Assembly: GCF_033096445.1 (NCBI RefSeq)
Contig: NZ_AP028155.1
Coordinates: 438,501 to 502,500, forward strand
DNA: 64,000 nucleotides
Direction: 5' to 3'
DNA from: Butyricimonas faecihominis
Lineage (GTDB): Bacteria; Bacteroidota; Bacteroidia; Bacteroidales; Marinifilaceae
The notes below the pieces were generated by a model. It did no database searches. It saw nothing but the letters and a program-made list of their open reading frames with translations, and was not told the DNA's origin. A program made the translations under genes and the position numbers. Each line of letters begins with the position of its first letter. The stretch's first letter is position 1. Positions 34,403 through 43,592 of the stretch are shown here, one piece after another.

Positions 34403-34933
34403 ATGATAGAATTGGTGGAACATCGGGATGCTTTTGAATGTTTGTTTCGGGAAAATTATACCCGGTTGTTTTATCATGCTTTCAGTTTTTTGAATGATGA
34501 GGAGGAGGCGAAGGACGTGGTGAACGACGTGTTCGAGCGAGTATGGATGAATTTTGAGAAATTGGAGTTTTCTTCTTCCCTTGTTCCGTTGCTGTACACT
34601 TTAGTTCGTAATCGTTGCGTGAGTTTGATTCGCCATAAAAAGGTGAAGGAGCGTTTTTCCCGGGAGATTGAAGTGGAGCTGGAAGATCATGAGGAAGAGT
34701 CCGTGGAGTACGAGATGCAGATCGAAAAATTGCGTCATTTGATCGAATTGTTGCCGGCTCAAACGAAGAACGTGTTTAAGAAATGTTTTCTAGAAGGGAA
34801 AAAGTATCAAGAGGCGGCAGATGATTTAGGTATCTCGATAAATACGGTAAAAACACATGTCAATAAAGCGTTGAGGATTCTGCGGGAGGAATTTACTGAA
34901 GATTATATTTTGTTATTTATTCTTTTTAGATAA
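34403..34933 (+). CDS. RNA polymerase ECF-type sigma factor
   Basis: A 176-residue sigma-70 family factor from the chosen start. Region 2 holds FRENYTRLFYHAFSFLNDEEEAKDVVNDVFERVW; region 4 holds LPAQTKNVFKKCFLEGKKYQ and LGISINTVKTHVNKALRIL, the -35-binding HTH. With the fecR and STN-containing SusC genes downstream it forms a cell-surface signalling system in which transport of the substrate activates transcription of the locus. Confidence 0.93.
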   Translation: MIELVEHRDAFECLFRENYTRLFYHAFSFLNDEEEAKDVVNDVFERVWMNFEKLEFSSSLVPLLYTLVRNRCVSLIRHKKVKERFSREIEVELEDHEEESVEYEMQIEKLRHLIELLPAQTKNVFKKCFLEGKKYQEAADDLGISINTVKTHVNKALRILREEFTEDYILLFILFR

Positions 34934-35011
34934 AAAAATAAAAAAAGTTCGTTTTTGGCATCACCCGTTTAGAGTATGTGAGCGTGTATTAGATGTAAAT
35001 GGGTAAAAAGT

Positions 35012-36175
35012 ATGGTAACGGAAAATGATCTGGAGAAAATAGAATTTGCACTTTACGTACTGCAGCATCCTGAGATCCGGGGGAAGATGGAGGTACGGGA
35101 GTGGTTGGAATCGGGGAAACACCGGGATTTGTTGGAAGAGTTGAGGCGTTTCCGGGAAGCCGGAGAGCTGGAGGCGGCTATGAGGTCTCCGGACGTGGAG
35201 AAACAATGGCAATATTTCCGGGGAAAGACGAAACCTCGTGTGTGGAGAATGTATTTGAAATGGTGGTTAAGTGCTGCCGCAGTTGTTTTGGCGTTAGTTG
35301 TAACGGATATTTTACTGAATGAATGGTATTTCGTGGATTTGTCATTGGAAAACACTGTCCCGGTTGCACGACAAGTACGGTCGGATGTGAAGTTGATTAC
35401 CGGGACTGGGAATGAGTTTTTGTTGGGAACCGGGCATATAGATACCTTATTAAAAGGGGAGGGGCTAGTTGTAGATTCCTTGAAAGGGAGGCAATACCTG
35501 AAAGTTTTACGGGTTACTGACCGGGTTGCGGAACAATACACGTTACAGATTCCCCGGGGAGCGGAGTATTTGGTGGTTCTTGAAGACGGAAGCCGGGTAT
35601 GGTTGAATTCCGAGTCTGAATTTCGTTACCCCTCAGTATTTGATCAGGGTAAGCGAGAGGTTTATCTGAAGGGAGAAGGGTATTTTGAAGTAGTTCATGA
35701 TAAAGAACGTCCTTTTATCGTGAGGACCGAAAAGGTAAGTACCCGCGTACTGGGGACGGAATTTAACGTACAATCTTACACGGGTAAGGCGGTGAACGTG
35801 ACGCTGGTGAAAGGGAGCGTGGCAGTAAGAGGTAATAATGATCAGGCGAATACTTCGGAAGTTGTGTTGAACCCGGGAGAAAATGCCTCATGGGAGGGAG
35901 GACGGTTCCGGGTAGAAACAGTTGATGCCTTGAAGTACGTTGCTTGGAAGGATGGTTTCTTTTATTACGACAATGAGCCTTTGGAAAATATCTTGAACGA
36001 GTTGGGGCGTTGGTTTGATTTTACGGTGTTTTACCAGAATCCGGAAGTGAAAAGTTATCGCTTCAAGTTCTGGGCAAATCGTAAAGATACTCCCGAGGAG
36101 ATTATGGAACGTCTGAATGAAACGGGTAAATTACACGTCCGGTTTAACGGGGAAAGTGTCGTCGTCTCGTTGTAA
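35012..36175 (+). CDS. FecR family anti-sigma factor
   Basis: A 387-residue inner-membrane regulator. A cytoplasmic N-terminal part of about 85 residues is followed by one TM helix (about 88-106, WWLSAAAVVLALVVTDILL) and the FecR periplasmic domain (about 165-300: IPRGAEYLVVLEDGSRVWLN, GEGYFEVVHDKERPFIV, VLGTEFNVQSYTG) plus the DUF4974-type C-terminal part. It should hold the sigma factor until the outer-membrane transporter's STN domain signals. Confidence 0.93.
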   Translation: MVTENDLEKIEFALYVLQHPEIRGKMEVREWLESGKHRDLLEELRRFREAGELEAAMRSPDVEKQWQYFRGKTKPRVWRMYLKWWLSAAAVVLALVVTDILLNEWYFVDLSLENTVPVARQVRSDVKLITGTGNEFLLGTGHIDTLLKGEGLVVDSLKGRQYLKVLRVTDRVAEQYTLQIPRGAEYLVVLEDGSRVWLNSESEFRYPSVFDQGKREVYLKGEGYFEVVHDKERPFIVRTEKVSTRVLGTEFNVQSYTGKAVNVTLVKGSVAVRGNNDQANTSEVVLNPGENASWEGGRFRVETVDALKYVAWKDGFFYYDNEPLENILNELGRWFDFTVFYQNPEVKSYRFKFWANRKDTPEEIMERLNETGKLHVRFNGESVVVSL

Positions 36176-36204
36176 TAGAGAATGTTAAGTGTTTTGATAT
36201 AAAA

Positions 36205-36232
36205 AAAGGGGTAGTCTCCAGCTATCCCCTTT
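36205..36232 (+). terminator. Hairpin between fecR and susC
   Basis: AAAGGGGTAG (36205-36214) and CTATCCCCTTT (36222-36232) pair with one bulged T. No U tract follows, so it may be a partial terminator or an mRNA stabiliser that separates regulator from transporter expression. The second ECF locus has a hairpin in the same place. Confidence 0.45.
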
Positions 36233-36285
36233 CGAGTCACTATTGTTCATGAATATGAACGAATAAAATCTTTAATTACAAAGTT

Positions 36286-39200
36286 ATGAAAAAAGAATCG
36301 ATTTTTCCTCTTTTTAGAGGATGGAAATTACGAGAGAAGGTGAAGAGTTGCACGTGCTTTCGTTATGCTTTCGCTTTGTGTTTAATCTGCATGACCTCCT
36401 TGGTATTTGCCCAAGAGAAAAAATTGAGTTACAAATGGGAGGAGAAATCTTTATCGGATGTGCTGAATACGCTGGAAAAAGTCGGGGTGTATAAGTTCGT
36501 GTTTAATTATGATGATGTCAAGTTGTACAAGGTTACCGCGGAGGTGAAGGAAAAAAGTATTCCGGAGATTCTGGATGTCGTGTTACAGGACATCCCGTTG
36601 GCGTATAAGGTTTCGGGGGAATACGTGTTGATACGTAAAAAGGATGATGTTTCACCCCGGTGGAGATGGATCACGGGGAAAGTGGTTGACGAGAATAACA
36701 CCCCGCTACCGGGTGTGACTGTTATGATAAAGGAATTAAAGATCGGGGGGACGACAAGCGTGGATGGAACCTATCGTGTCGGGCTACCCGAGGAAATGAA
36801 ACAGTTTACGATTGTTTTTTCTTTTGTGGGCATGGAAACAAAAGAGATTGTTTATAAGGGGAAAGAGGTGGTAAACGTGGTGTTGAAGGAATCGACGGAG
36901 GTGGTAGATGAAGTTGTCGTAACCGGTTATCAGGTGTTGAGAGAGAAAGGAATGGCTGGTGCTTATTCCAAGATAAAAGGGGAGGATTTGAATTTTACGG
37001 GAACGGAGACGTTGGAACAGCTATTGCAAGGAATGTTACCCGGGGTGATGGTGATGAACCAGAGCGGGTTGACGGGGATGCGTCAGAAAGTGCGGGTGAG
37101 AGGTACTTCCACGATTATGGGAAATGCCGATCCTGTGTGGGTAGTGGATGGAATTATTCAGGAGGATAACGTTCCTTTCGAGATGAATCAATTTACGACC
37201 ATTGATCAAGAGAACCTAGATATGATGAAGGATTTTATCGGAGGTGCAATTTCGTGGTTGAACCCGAACGATATAGAGGATATAACTGTTTTGAAGGATG
37301 CTTCAGCCACGGCTATTTACGGGGTAAAAGCGGCGAACGGGGTGATCGTGATCACGACGAAAAAAGGGGAGTCTGGACGGTTGACCTTGAATTATTCCGG
37401 TAATTTTTCGACGAGCGTGAGAATGAATTATAAAAAGTTGGAATTGATGAATTCGAAACAGCGAGTGGATTTATCCCGGGAAGCGTATCTGCGTGGAGCT
37501 AGGATTCCAACCGAGACCGTGGGTTACGGGGGATTGGTGTTAGCTTACGAACGAGGGGAGATTAACGGGGAACAATTTAACTCGGCAGCGAAGAAGTTGG
37601 AGACAATGAATACAGATTGGTTTGATATCCTTTATCGTACTCCTTTTAGTCAAAATCATAATATTAGTTTTTCCGGAGGAAATGAGAATTCTACTTACAG
37701 GGCTTCATTCGGATTCTCCGACCAGCAAAACACGGCCAGAGGGAATGGACAAACTTCTTATTCTGCGAACTTGAACGTGACTTCGACCTTTTGGAAACAA
37801 TTGACTATTTCTACGTCTTTATCGGGAGGCTATACGGAAACAACAGCGTTTGCGGAAGGAGTTGATCCATTTGGATATGCTTTTAGGACCAGTCGTGTGA
37901 TTCCTTGTTATGATGGAGAAGAGTTGTTTTATTACAAGGACGGCGGATATAATTACAATATACTAAATGAATTGGCGAATTCTGGAAACGAGAATACCAC
38001 GAGTAATTTGAATATTGACGTAAATGCTCGTTGGATAATAACAGAGAATTTGACGTTATCGTTGTTATTGGGAGGTGCGACCAGTACATCCAGTGCGCGG
38101 ATGTGGTTCACGGAACGCTCAAGATACATCGCCGGACTTCGGGGTTATGAATTCGGAGAGTATAGTGTGCTGGATAAGCCATTCCAAGATTCAAAATTGC
38201 CTTTCGGAGGAAAGCTCGTTGAGGTAAACAACCGGAATTTTAATTACACGATGCGGGGACAAGTGGAGTATGTAAAATTATCCGGGGCCCATACCTTTAA
38301 TGTGATGGCCGGGGTGGAGGTCAGGAGTAATCAATATGACGGTTCTTCCCAAACAAATTGGGGCTATCAGCCCGATCGAGGAATGAGTGTTGTTGACGTG
38401 CCAATAGAAACACCGAGCGGGATTATCAATGATGCGTATGCCCGAACAAAACCGGCAATCACGAATGAGTTGTCTAATTATTTCTCTTATTTTGTTTCGG
38501 GGGGATATATGTATGATAATCGTTACTCCATTAATCTCTCGATGCGGGGGGATATGTCTAACCGTTTCGGACAAGATACGAAACATCGTTTTCAACCGGT
38601 GTGGTCTCTTGGATTACGTTGGAATGTCACGGATGAGCATTGGTTACAAGGGCAGGATATATTGAGTAATCTCGCTATTACGGCTTCTTTGGGTTATCAG
38701 GGGAACGTGGCGGAAGGGGTTAGTCCGGATTTGATTGCCCGCATGGAGCCGATCCAGAAAACAACGGGAGAGTACCAGATGAAAATCGTGAAACGTCCGA
38801 CACCCGATCTAAAATGGGAAAAAACGTTGTCTTCTAATATAGGAGTTGATCTTAGTTTCTTTAAAAACAGAATCAATGGAGTTTTTAATTATTACTACAA
38901 GAAAACGACGGATTTGATTACCCAAAGGGAAGTACCGTTAGAAAATGGAGTTAGAAGTATGTATATTAATAGCGGGGATTTAACAAATAAAGGATGGGAA
39001 TTAAGTTTGAGCGTGGTTCCCGTGCGGACGAAGAATTTTATGTGGAGTATCGGAACCAGTTTCTCGCATAATAACAATAAAATTAAGTCGCAATTGGAGA
39101 CAACGCAATCGTGGGAAGAGGCAACTGCGGGTACATATCAAAAAGAGGGTTATCCGGTGGGTAGTTTCTGGGCTTTCCATTTTACAGGACTGAATCCGGA

Positions 39201-39819
39201 GAATGGCGGACCGATGTTTGATCTTTCGAATGCGAACACGAATGCCGCAAAGGATGATGTGACGGAATACATGGTTTACATGGGAACGATTGAACCTCGT
39301 ACTACGCTGGGATTGAACATGATGTTCCGGTGGAAACGTTTCTCGTTACCTCTTACCATATACCTTAGCCGGGGAAATAAGACATTCCTGACAACTCCTT
39401 ACACGAAGTCTTATGAAATGCCGAGCGAGTTTAACAATGCTTCCACGGAATTGCTGAAGCGCTGGCGACAACCCGGAGATGAGAAGCATACAAAAATACC
39501 GTCGATTCCGGTACGGGAGAATTGCGAGGATGTGTATCCGTTTGGTAATGATAACGGGATAGCTCCTTATAAAATGTGGGAACTCTCGGATATTCGGGTT
39601 GTAAATACTTGGTTCATTCGTTTTAATAATTTCTCTTTTAGTTATGATTTGCCGGAAAGATGGATTTCGAGTTTTGCACAAAGTGTGATTATCTCTTTCT
39701 CAGCAACAAACCCGTTGCAAATCAAGAGTAAGGATTTCAAGGGAAGAGATCCGGAGGTGGCCTTGGGAAAACAGCCTAGACCCCAGAATTTCTCTTTCGG
39801 AATTAACGTGAGTTTTTAA
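36286..39819 (+). CDS. SusC/RagA family TonB-dependent outer-membrane transporter with STN domain
   Basis: A 1177-residue TonB-dependent transporter. A signal peptide (RYAFALCLICMTSLVFAQ) is followed by a secretin/TonB short N-terminal (STN) domain (about 50-120), a carboxypeptidase-like repeat (about 128-205), a plug with VVVTGYQVLREKG and ITVLKDASATAIYGVKAANG, and a barrel ending in Phe. The STN domain contacts FecR in the periplasm. It forms the transport pair with the SusD protein 17 bases downstream. Ligand unknown. Confidence 0.95.
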   Translation: MKKESIFPLFRGWKLREKVKSCTCFRYAFALCLICMTSLVFAQEKKLSYKWEEKSLSDVLNTLEKVGVYKFVFNYDDVKLYKVTAEVKEKSIPEILDVVLQDIPLAYKVSGEYVLIRKKDDVSPRWRWITGKVVDENNTPLPGVTVMIKELKIGGTTSVDGTYRVGLPEEMKQFTIVFSFVGMETKEIVYKGKEVVNVVLKESTEVVDEVVVTGYQVLREKGMAGAYSKIKGEDLNFTGTETLEQLLQGMLPGVMVMNQSGLTGMRQKVRVRGTSTIMGNADPVWVVDGIIQEDNVPFEMNQFTTIDQENLDMMKDFIGGAISWLNPNDIEDITVLKDASATAIYGVKAANGVIVITTKKGESGRLTLNYSGNFSTSVRMNYKKLELMNSKQRVDLSREAYLRGARIPTETVGYGGLVLAYERGEINGEQFNSAAKKLETMNTDWFDILYRTPFSQNHNISFSGGNENSTYRASFGFSDQQNTARGNGQTSYSANLNVTSTFWKQLTISTSLSGGYTETTAFAEGVDPFGYAFRTSRVIPCYDGEELFYYKDGGYNYNILNELANSGNENTTSNLNIDVNARWIITENLTLSLLLGGATSTSSARMWFTERSRYIAGLRGYEFGEYSVLDKPFQDSKLPFGGKLVEVNNRNFNYTMRGQVEYVKLSGAHTFNVMAGVEVRSNQYDGSSQTNWGYQPDRGMSVVDVPIETPSGIINDAYARTKPAITNELSNYFSYFVSGGYMYDNRYSINLSMRGDMSNRFGQDTKHRFQPVWSLGLRWNVTDEHWLQGQDILSNLAITASLGYQGNVAEGVSPDLIARMEPIQKTTGEYQMKIVKRPTPDLKWEKTLSSNIGVDLSFFKNRINGVFNYYYKKTTDLITQREVPLENGVRSMYINSGDLTNKGWELSLSVVPVRTKNFMWSIGTSFSHNNNKIKSQLETTQSWEEATAGTYQKEGYPVGSFWAFHFTGLNPENGGPMFDLSNANTNAAKDDVTEYMVYMGTIEPRTTLGLNMMFRWKRFSLPLTIYLSRGNKTFLTTPYTKSYEMPSEFNNASTELLKRWRQPGDEKHTKIPSIPVRENCEDVYPFGNDNGIAPYKMWELSDIRVVNTWFIRFNNFSFSYDLPERWISSFAQSVIISFSATNPLQIKSKDFKGRDPEVALGKQPRPQNFSFGINVSF

Positions 39820-39836
39820 TCATAAATGAAGACACG

Positions 39837-41333
39837 ATGAAAACAGGAGTATATATAATGATGTTTGCTCTGTTACTGACAGGATGTAATGATTTCCTGA
39901 AAGAAACTAGTCAAGATGAGGTCCGTCCTTCCACGGTGAGCGATCTGGAACAGATTCTGGTGGGAGAGGCTTATCTGAGTGATTATAATATTTATAATAT
40001 AACGGATATTTTTACCGACAACATGGAATGTTACGGGGTACAAAATGAAAAAATGCAAGGGATTTTTGATGGATTAAAATGGCGTTATACTTGGGATGAT
40101 GATATGTTTGCGAAAGCCGGTGGCGGTAATTTACCTATTTTTTGGGAAGTTCCTTACAAGGGGATCGGGGGATGTAACGTGGTGCTGGATCATTTGGATA
40201 AAATGTATGGAAAGACTGATTTGCGGGAGAATCTCCGGGGGGAGGCTCTCGTGTTGCGAGCATGGTATTATTTCCAGTTGGTGAACCTTTACGGGTTCCC
40301 TTACAATTATGGTGATCCAAAACAGAATCTTGGAGTACCTTTAAAATTGAATTCTAGTGTTAAAGATGAAAAATTTACTCGTAATACAGTTGCGGAGGTT
40401 TATGAACAAATCGAAAAGGATCTTTTGAAAGGATGTAAATTGCTAAAAGATCATGAAGTTGAAAAGGAATATTTTCGGATCGGGTATATAGCAACACAAG
40501 CAATATTATCACGGGTTTATCTTTATATGGAGAATTGGGATAAGGCGTTGGCTTACGCGGACTCGGTGTTACAAGTGAAATCGGCTTTACTGGATTTAAA
40601 TCAATTTGGTATACGCGATCCTTATGATAATGTTTTCGAGAGCGTATATAGCCCCGTGAGTTCCGATGAGATCATTTGGGCTCGAATGTATAGTGGTACG
40701 AGTGTCGGTAGTATTTTAGGATCACAATATAAATATCCTTTTGCTTTATCGCAAGAATTTATAGAAGTACTGGGTGCCTCTTATGATGCCTGTCTGGATG
40801 AAACATTAAAGGATTTGAGAGGAGTACTGTTTGTCTCATGGGGGTATGATTCCAAGAATTACGAGACCCCTTGTTATCCTCATGCAGCCGTGAAGGATCG
40901 GGATTTCGGGATGTATCAGGGAATTCGCACGGCAGAGTTGTATCTGAATCGTGCAGAGGCTTGTGCCAGAAAGTTTCAGAAGGAAGGAATAGATAGCTAT
41001 CGTGTACAGGCGTTGACAGATTTGAACGAGCTGAGGCGTCACAGGATGAATAATGCTTTCGAATATGAAACGGTGGAGATCACGGATGCGCAATTGTTAC
41101 TTGATTTTTGTCTGTTGGAACGTCGTAAGGAGTTGAGCGGAGAGACCAATCATCGTTGGTTTGATCTGAAACGTTTCGGGATGACAGAGTTGACACATTC
41201 TTTCTTCGGTGATCCAACGGAAACGAAGTCGGAATATAAACTTGAGAAGGAAGGGTATCTGTTGCCCATCCCGGAGGAGGCGATTCGTTTAAACACGGAC
41301 TTGGAACAAAATAAAAGGAAGGTTAGTAAATAA
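39837..41333 (+). CDS. RagB/SusD family nutrient-binding lipoprotein
   Basis: A 498-residue surface lipoprotein. The signal ends at MFALLLTGCNDFLKE (lipid Cys at about 17). N-terminal SusD features (DELRP-like SQDEVRPSTVSDLEQIL) and C-terminal ones (AELYLNRAEACARKF, CLLERRKELSGETNHRWFDL) frame the TPR-like helical core. It caps the SusC barrel and captures the substrate. Confidence 0.94.
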   Translation: MKTGVYIMMFALLLTGCNDFLKETSQDEVRPSTVSDLEQILVGEAYLSDYNIYNITDIFTDNMECYGVQNEKMQGIFDGLKWRYTWDDDMFAKAGGGNLPIFWEVPYKGIGGCNVVLDHLDKMYGKTDLRENLRGEALVLRAWYYFQLVNLYGFPYNYGDPKQNLGVPLKLNSSVKDEKFTRNTVAEVYEQIEKDLLKGCKLLKDHEVEKEYFRIGYIATQAILSRVYLYMENWDKALAYADSVLQVKSALLDLNQFGIRDPYDNVFESVYSPVSSDEIIWARMYSGTSVGSILGSQYKYPFALSQEFIEVLGASYDACLDETLKDLRGVLFVSWGYDSKNYETPCYPHAAVKDRDFGMYQGIRTAELYLNRAEACARKFQKEGIDSYRVQALTDLNELRRHRMNNAFEYETVEITDAQLLLDFCLLERRKELSGETNHRWFDLKRFGMTELTHSFFGDPTETKSEYKLEKEGYLLPIPEEAIRLNTDLEQNKRKVSK

Positions 41334-41350
41334 TTGAAAAAAGTAAGGTT

Positions 41351-42478
41351 ATGAAATATAAATTGTTTTATATATTGCTGATCGCATTAGCATGGGTAGG
41401 ATGCAACGATGAGGATGCCCTCACGCCGACTTTAGAGTCGGAACCCGTGATACAATTTCCTCAAGGAGATCATGATTATGATGCAAGAATCGGAGATTGG
41501 TATACTCGATGTGGTTTTTATATTCTTTATAAATATACTCCCCGGGAGCTTTATTTTAACATGGGACAGTCATGGATGGAAATGACAACGGATACGCTTT
41601 CCCGAACGGAGAAGTACAAGATTGACGAAGAGGCTTTTGTAGATGGAGACAATGTTTTCATTTACACGGAAACTGTTTCTGGAAATTACTTATTAGGAGA
41701 ACATGAGACGGATGCCGGATTCCGTTACATGGCGAAAATTGAAGGAGATTACGTGGTGATCGATGAAGAGTACGAGGAAAATAAAGGCAGAGAGTCATCT
41801 TTTAAAATGGATATGCCTGACGAGGCTTACGTGGGGAAACAGGTGGCTTGGCTTGAGGAAATGTTTTTGAATTTGTATCAAGATTCTGTTTTACGAGCTA
41901 ATTTGCCGTTGAAATTGATGTTGGGCAAAAGTCTTTATAAGTATAGTAGAGGAGCTTCTGAGAAGCTTTCCTTTTATAGTGTTTCTAATATTTTTGCACT
42001 AAGTCATGGTGATTCTTCTATTGACAATATGACTATGGAGGAGAAAAGAGTGGGTAAGGAAGATTTACACAAATGGTTTTTAATTGAAAAGTTATACGAT
42101 AAAATTGTTGCAGTCGTGAAAAGCAGTGAGTTTTTTCATGTGACGGATTATGAGGAAGCCGTGGCATGGGGAGCCAGTAATAAATTTTATAGTCTGGGTG
42201 TAGTTGGGTATGATAAGTATAATATCGGTTGGAATTTCCCTGTAGAGACAGCAAAGAATAATGATCTGAAAGGCTATATCGCTATGGTGATCGATTATTC
42301 TTCAGATGAATTGAATGCTGTTCCGAATGATGGAAGATATAATAGGTATGATTGTACGGGTGTTCTTGACCCGCTGAAAGATGTGAATGGATTGGTCAAA
42401 AAGAAGTATGAGATCTTATTGAAGGAGTTAAAAAAGATGGGTATTGATCTCCAAAAGATAGGGAATCTTTATCATTGA
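41351..42478 (+). CDS. Lipoprotein of unknown function in the SusCD locus
   Basis: A 375-residue lipoprotein (signal ending ALAWVGCNDEDA, Cys at 18). Early segment DYDARIGDWYTRCGFYILYK followed by YTPRELYFNMG resembles the start of the zinc-binding metallopeptidase-like lipoproteins (Peptidase_Mx1) often found in SusCD loci, but the HExxH motif expected in that family is absent. It may be an inactive relative acting as a surface binding protein. Spacing of 17 bases from susD supports co-transcription. Confidence 0.55.
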   Translation: MKYKLFYILLIALAWVGCNDEDALTPTLESEPVIQFPQGDHDYDARIGDWYTRCGFYILYKYTPRELYFNMGQSWMEMTTDTLSRTEKYKIDEEAFVDGDNVFIYTETVSGNYLLGEHETDAGFRYMAKIEGDYVVIDEEYEENKGRESSFKMDMPDEAYVGKQVAWLEEMFLNLYQDSVLRANLPLKLMLGKSLYKYSRGASEKLSFYSVSNIFALSHGDSSIDNMTMEEKRVGKEDLHKWFLIEKLYDKIVAVVKSSEFFHVTDYEEAVAWGASNKFYSLGVVGYDKYNIGWNFPVETAKNNDLKGYIAMVIDYSSDELNAVPNDGRYNRYDCTGVLDPLKDVNGLVKKKYEILLKELKKMGIDLQKIGNLYH

Positions 42479-42527
42479 TGTAACTTTTACTTTATAAGCC
42501 GAGACTTTGTTTTAGGCTATAAAAGGG

Positions 42528-42571
42528 AAGGCTGACGAAAGCTGTGCGTGAGTCTAGTCAGTCTTCTCTTT
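42528..42571 (+). terminator. Terminator after the SusCD-lipoprotein unit
   Basis: AAGGCTGAC (42528-42536) and GTCAGTCTT (42557-42565) form a 9-bp stem with one G-T pair, followed by CTCTTT. It probably separates the SusCD unit from the ABC transporter unit. Confidence 0.5.
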
Positions 42572-42649
42572 AGAATTATTGTGTGTGAATAATCCCGGTG
42601 TGGGAGCCGGGGAGATAAGTGATTGCTATTATAAATGTAATATTATTGT

Positions 42650-43576
42650 ATGGAAAATCCAATTGTTAAGGTAGAACATTTGTACCATCGTTATGCGACA
42701 CAATGGGCAATCGAGGATATTAGTTTCGAGATTGATCACGTCGGGGTTGTCGGGTTGCTGGGATCGAACGGGGCCGGGAAGTCAACCACGATGAATATTA
42801 TTTGCGGGGTGTTAAAGCAGACAAGTGGGGAAGTGTATATAAACGGAGTCAATTCGTTAAAGGATCCGATTGCAGCTCGGAAGAATATCGGTTTTTTACC
42901 ACAGAAACCTCCTCTTTATCCGGATCTGACGGTGGATGAGTATTTGCGTTTTTGTGCGGAAATGCGTTTGGTGGATCCGAAAAAAATTAATCGGGCAGTG
43001 GAGGAAACCGAGGAACGTTGTGGTATTTCGCATTTTAAGGGGCGTTTGTTACGAAATTTGTCTGGGGGATACCAACAACGGGTAAGTATTGCTCAAGCAA
43101 TTATTCATGATCCGAAGTTCGTGGTTCTTGATGAACCGACGAATGGATTGGATCCTAACCAGATTTTGGAGGTGCGTCATTTGATTCGCGGTATTGCGGA
43201 GGAACGTACCGTGATGTTGTCTACTCATATCCTTTCCGAGATACAGGCAACCTGTAATTCAATTATTATGATCGAACATGGGCGTATTGTTTTTTCCGGG
43301 AGCGTGGAAGAGTTTGATAGTTGCATCGAGCCATCCTCTTTATTTGCCACGTTTGATTTTCCGCCATTACCGGAAGAGGTGACGAGGATTGAGGGAATTC
43401 GAAACGTGGAGGTCGTGGGGGCACACGGGTTACGAATGTGGTATAATGGTGATCGGGATGTCGTGAAAACGGTAGTTCGGGAGAGCGTGGCACACGGATG
43501 GGAATTAACGGAAATTCGTTCAGAAAAGAGTTCCATGGAGGAGGTTTTCGCCAAGTTATCAGGTAAGAGTAAATAA
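42650..43576 (+). CDS. ABC transporter ATP-binding protein (GldA-like)
   Basis: A 308-residue ATPase with Walker A GSNGAGKST (38-46), signature LSGGYQQRV (about 139-147), Walker B FVVLDEPTNGLD and switch His in STHIL. The order and similarity to GldA, with the GldF-GldG fusion next, suggest an exporter-type complex. In gliding Bacteroidetes GldAFG is linked to motility; in non-gliding gut species these homologs are thought to be general exporters. Confidence 0.92.
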   Translation: MENPIVKVEHLYHRYATQWAIEDISFEIDHVGVVGLLGSNGAGKSTTMNIICGVLKQTSGEVYINGVNSLKDPIAARKNIGFLPQKPPLYPDLTVDEYLRFCAEMRLVDPKKINRAVEETEERCGISHFKGRLLRNLSGGYQQRVSIAQAIIHDPKFVVLDEPTNGLDPNQILEVRHLIRGIAEERTVMLSTHILSEIQATCNSIIMIEHGRIVFSGSVEEFDSCIEPSSLFATFDFPPLPEEVTRIEGIRNVEVVGAHGLRMWYNGDRDVVKTVVRESVAHGWELTEIRSEKSSMEEVFAKLSGKSK

Positions 43577-43592
43577 TTAAATCAGAATAATC

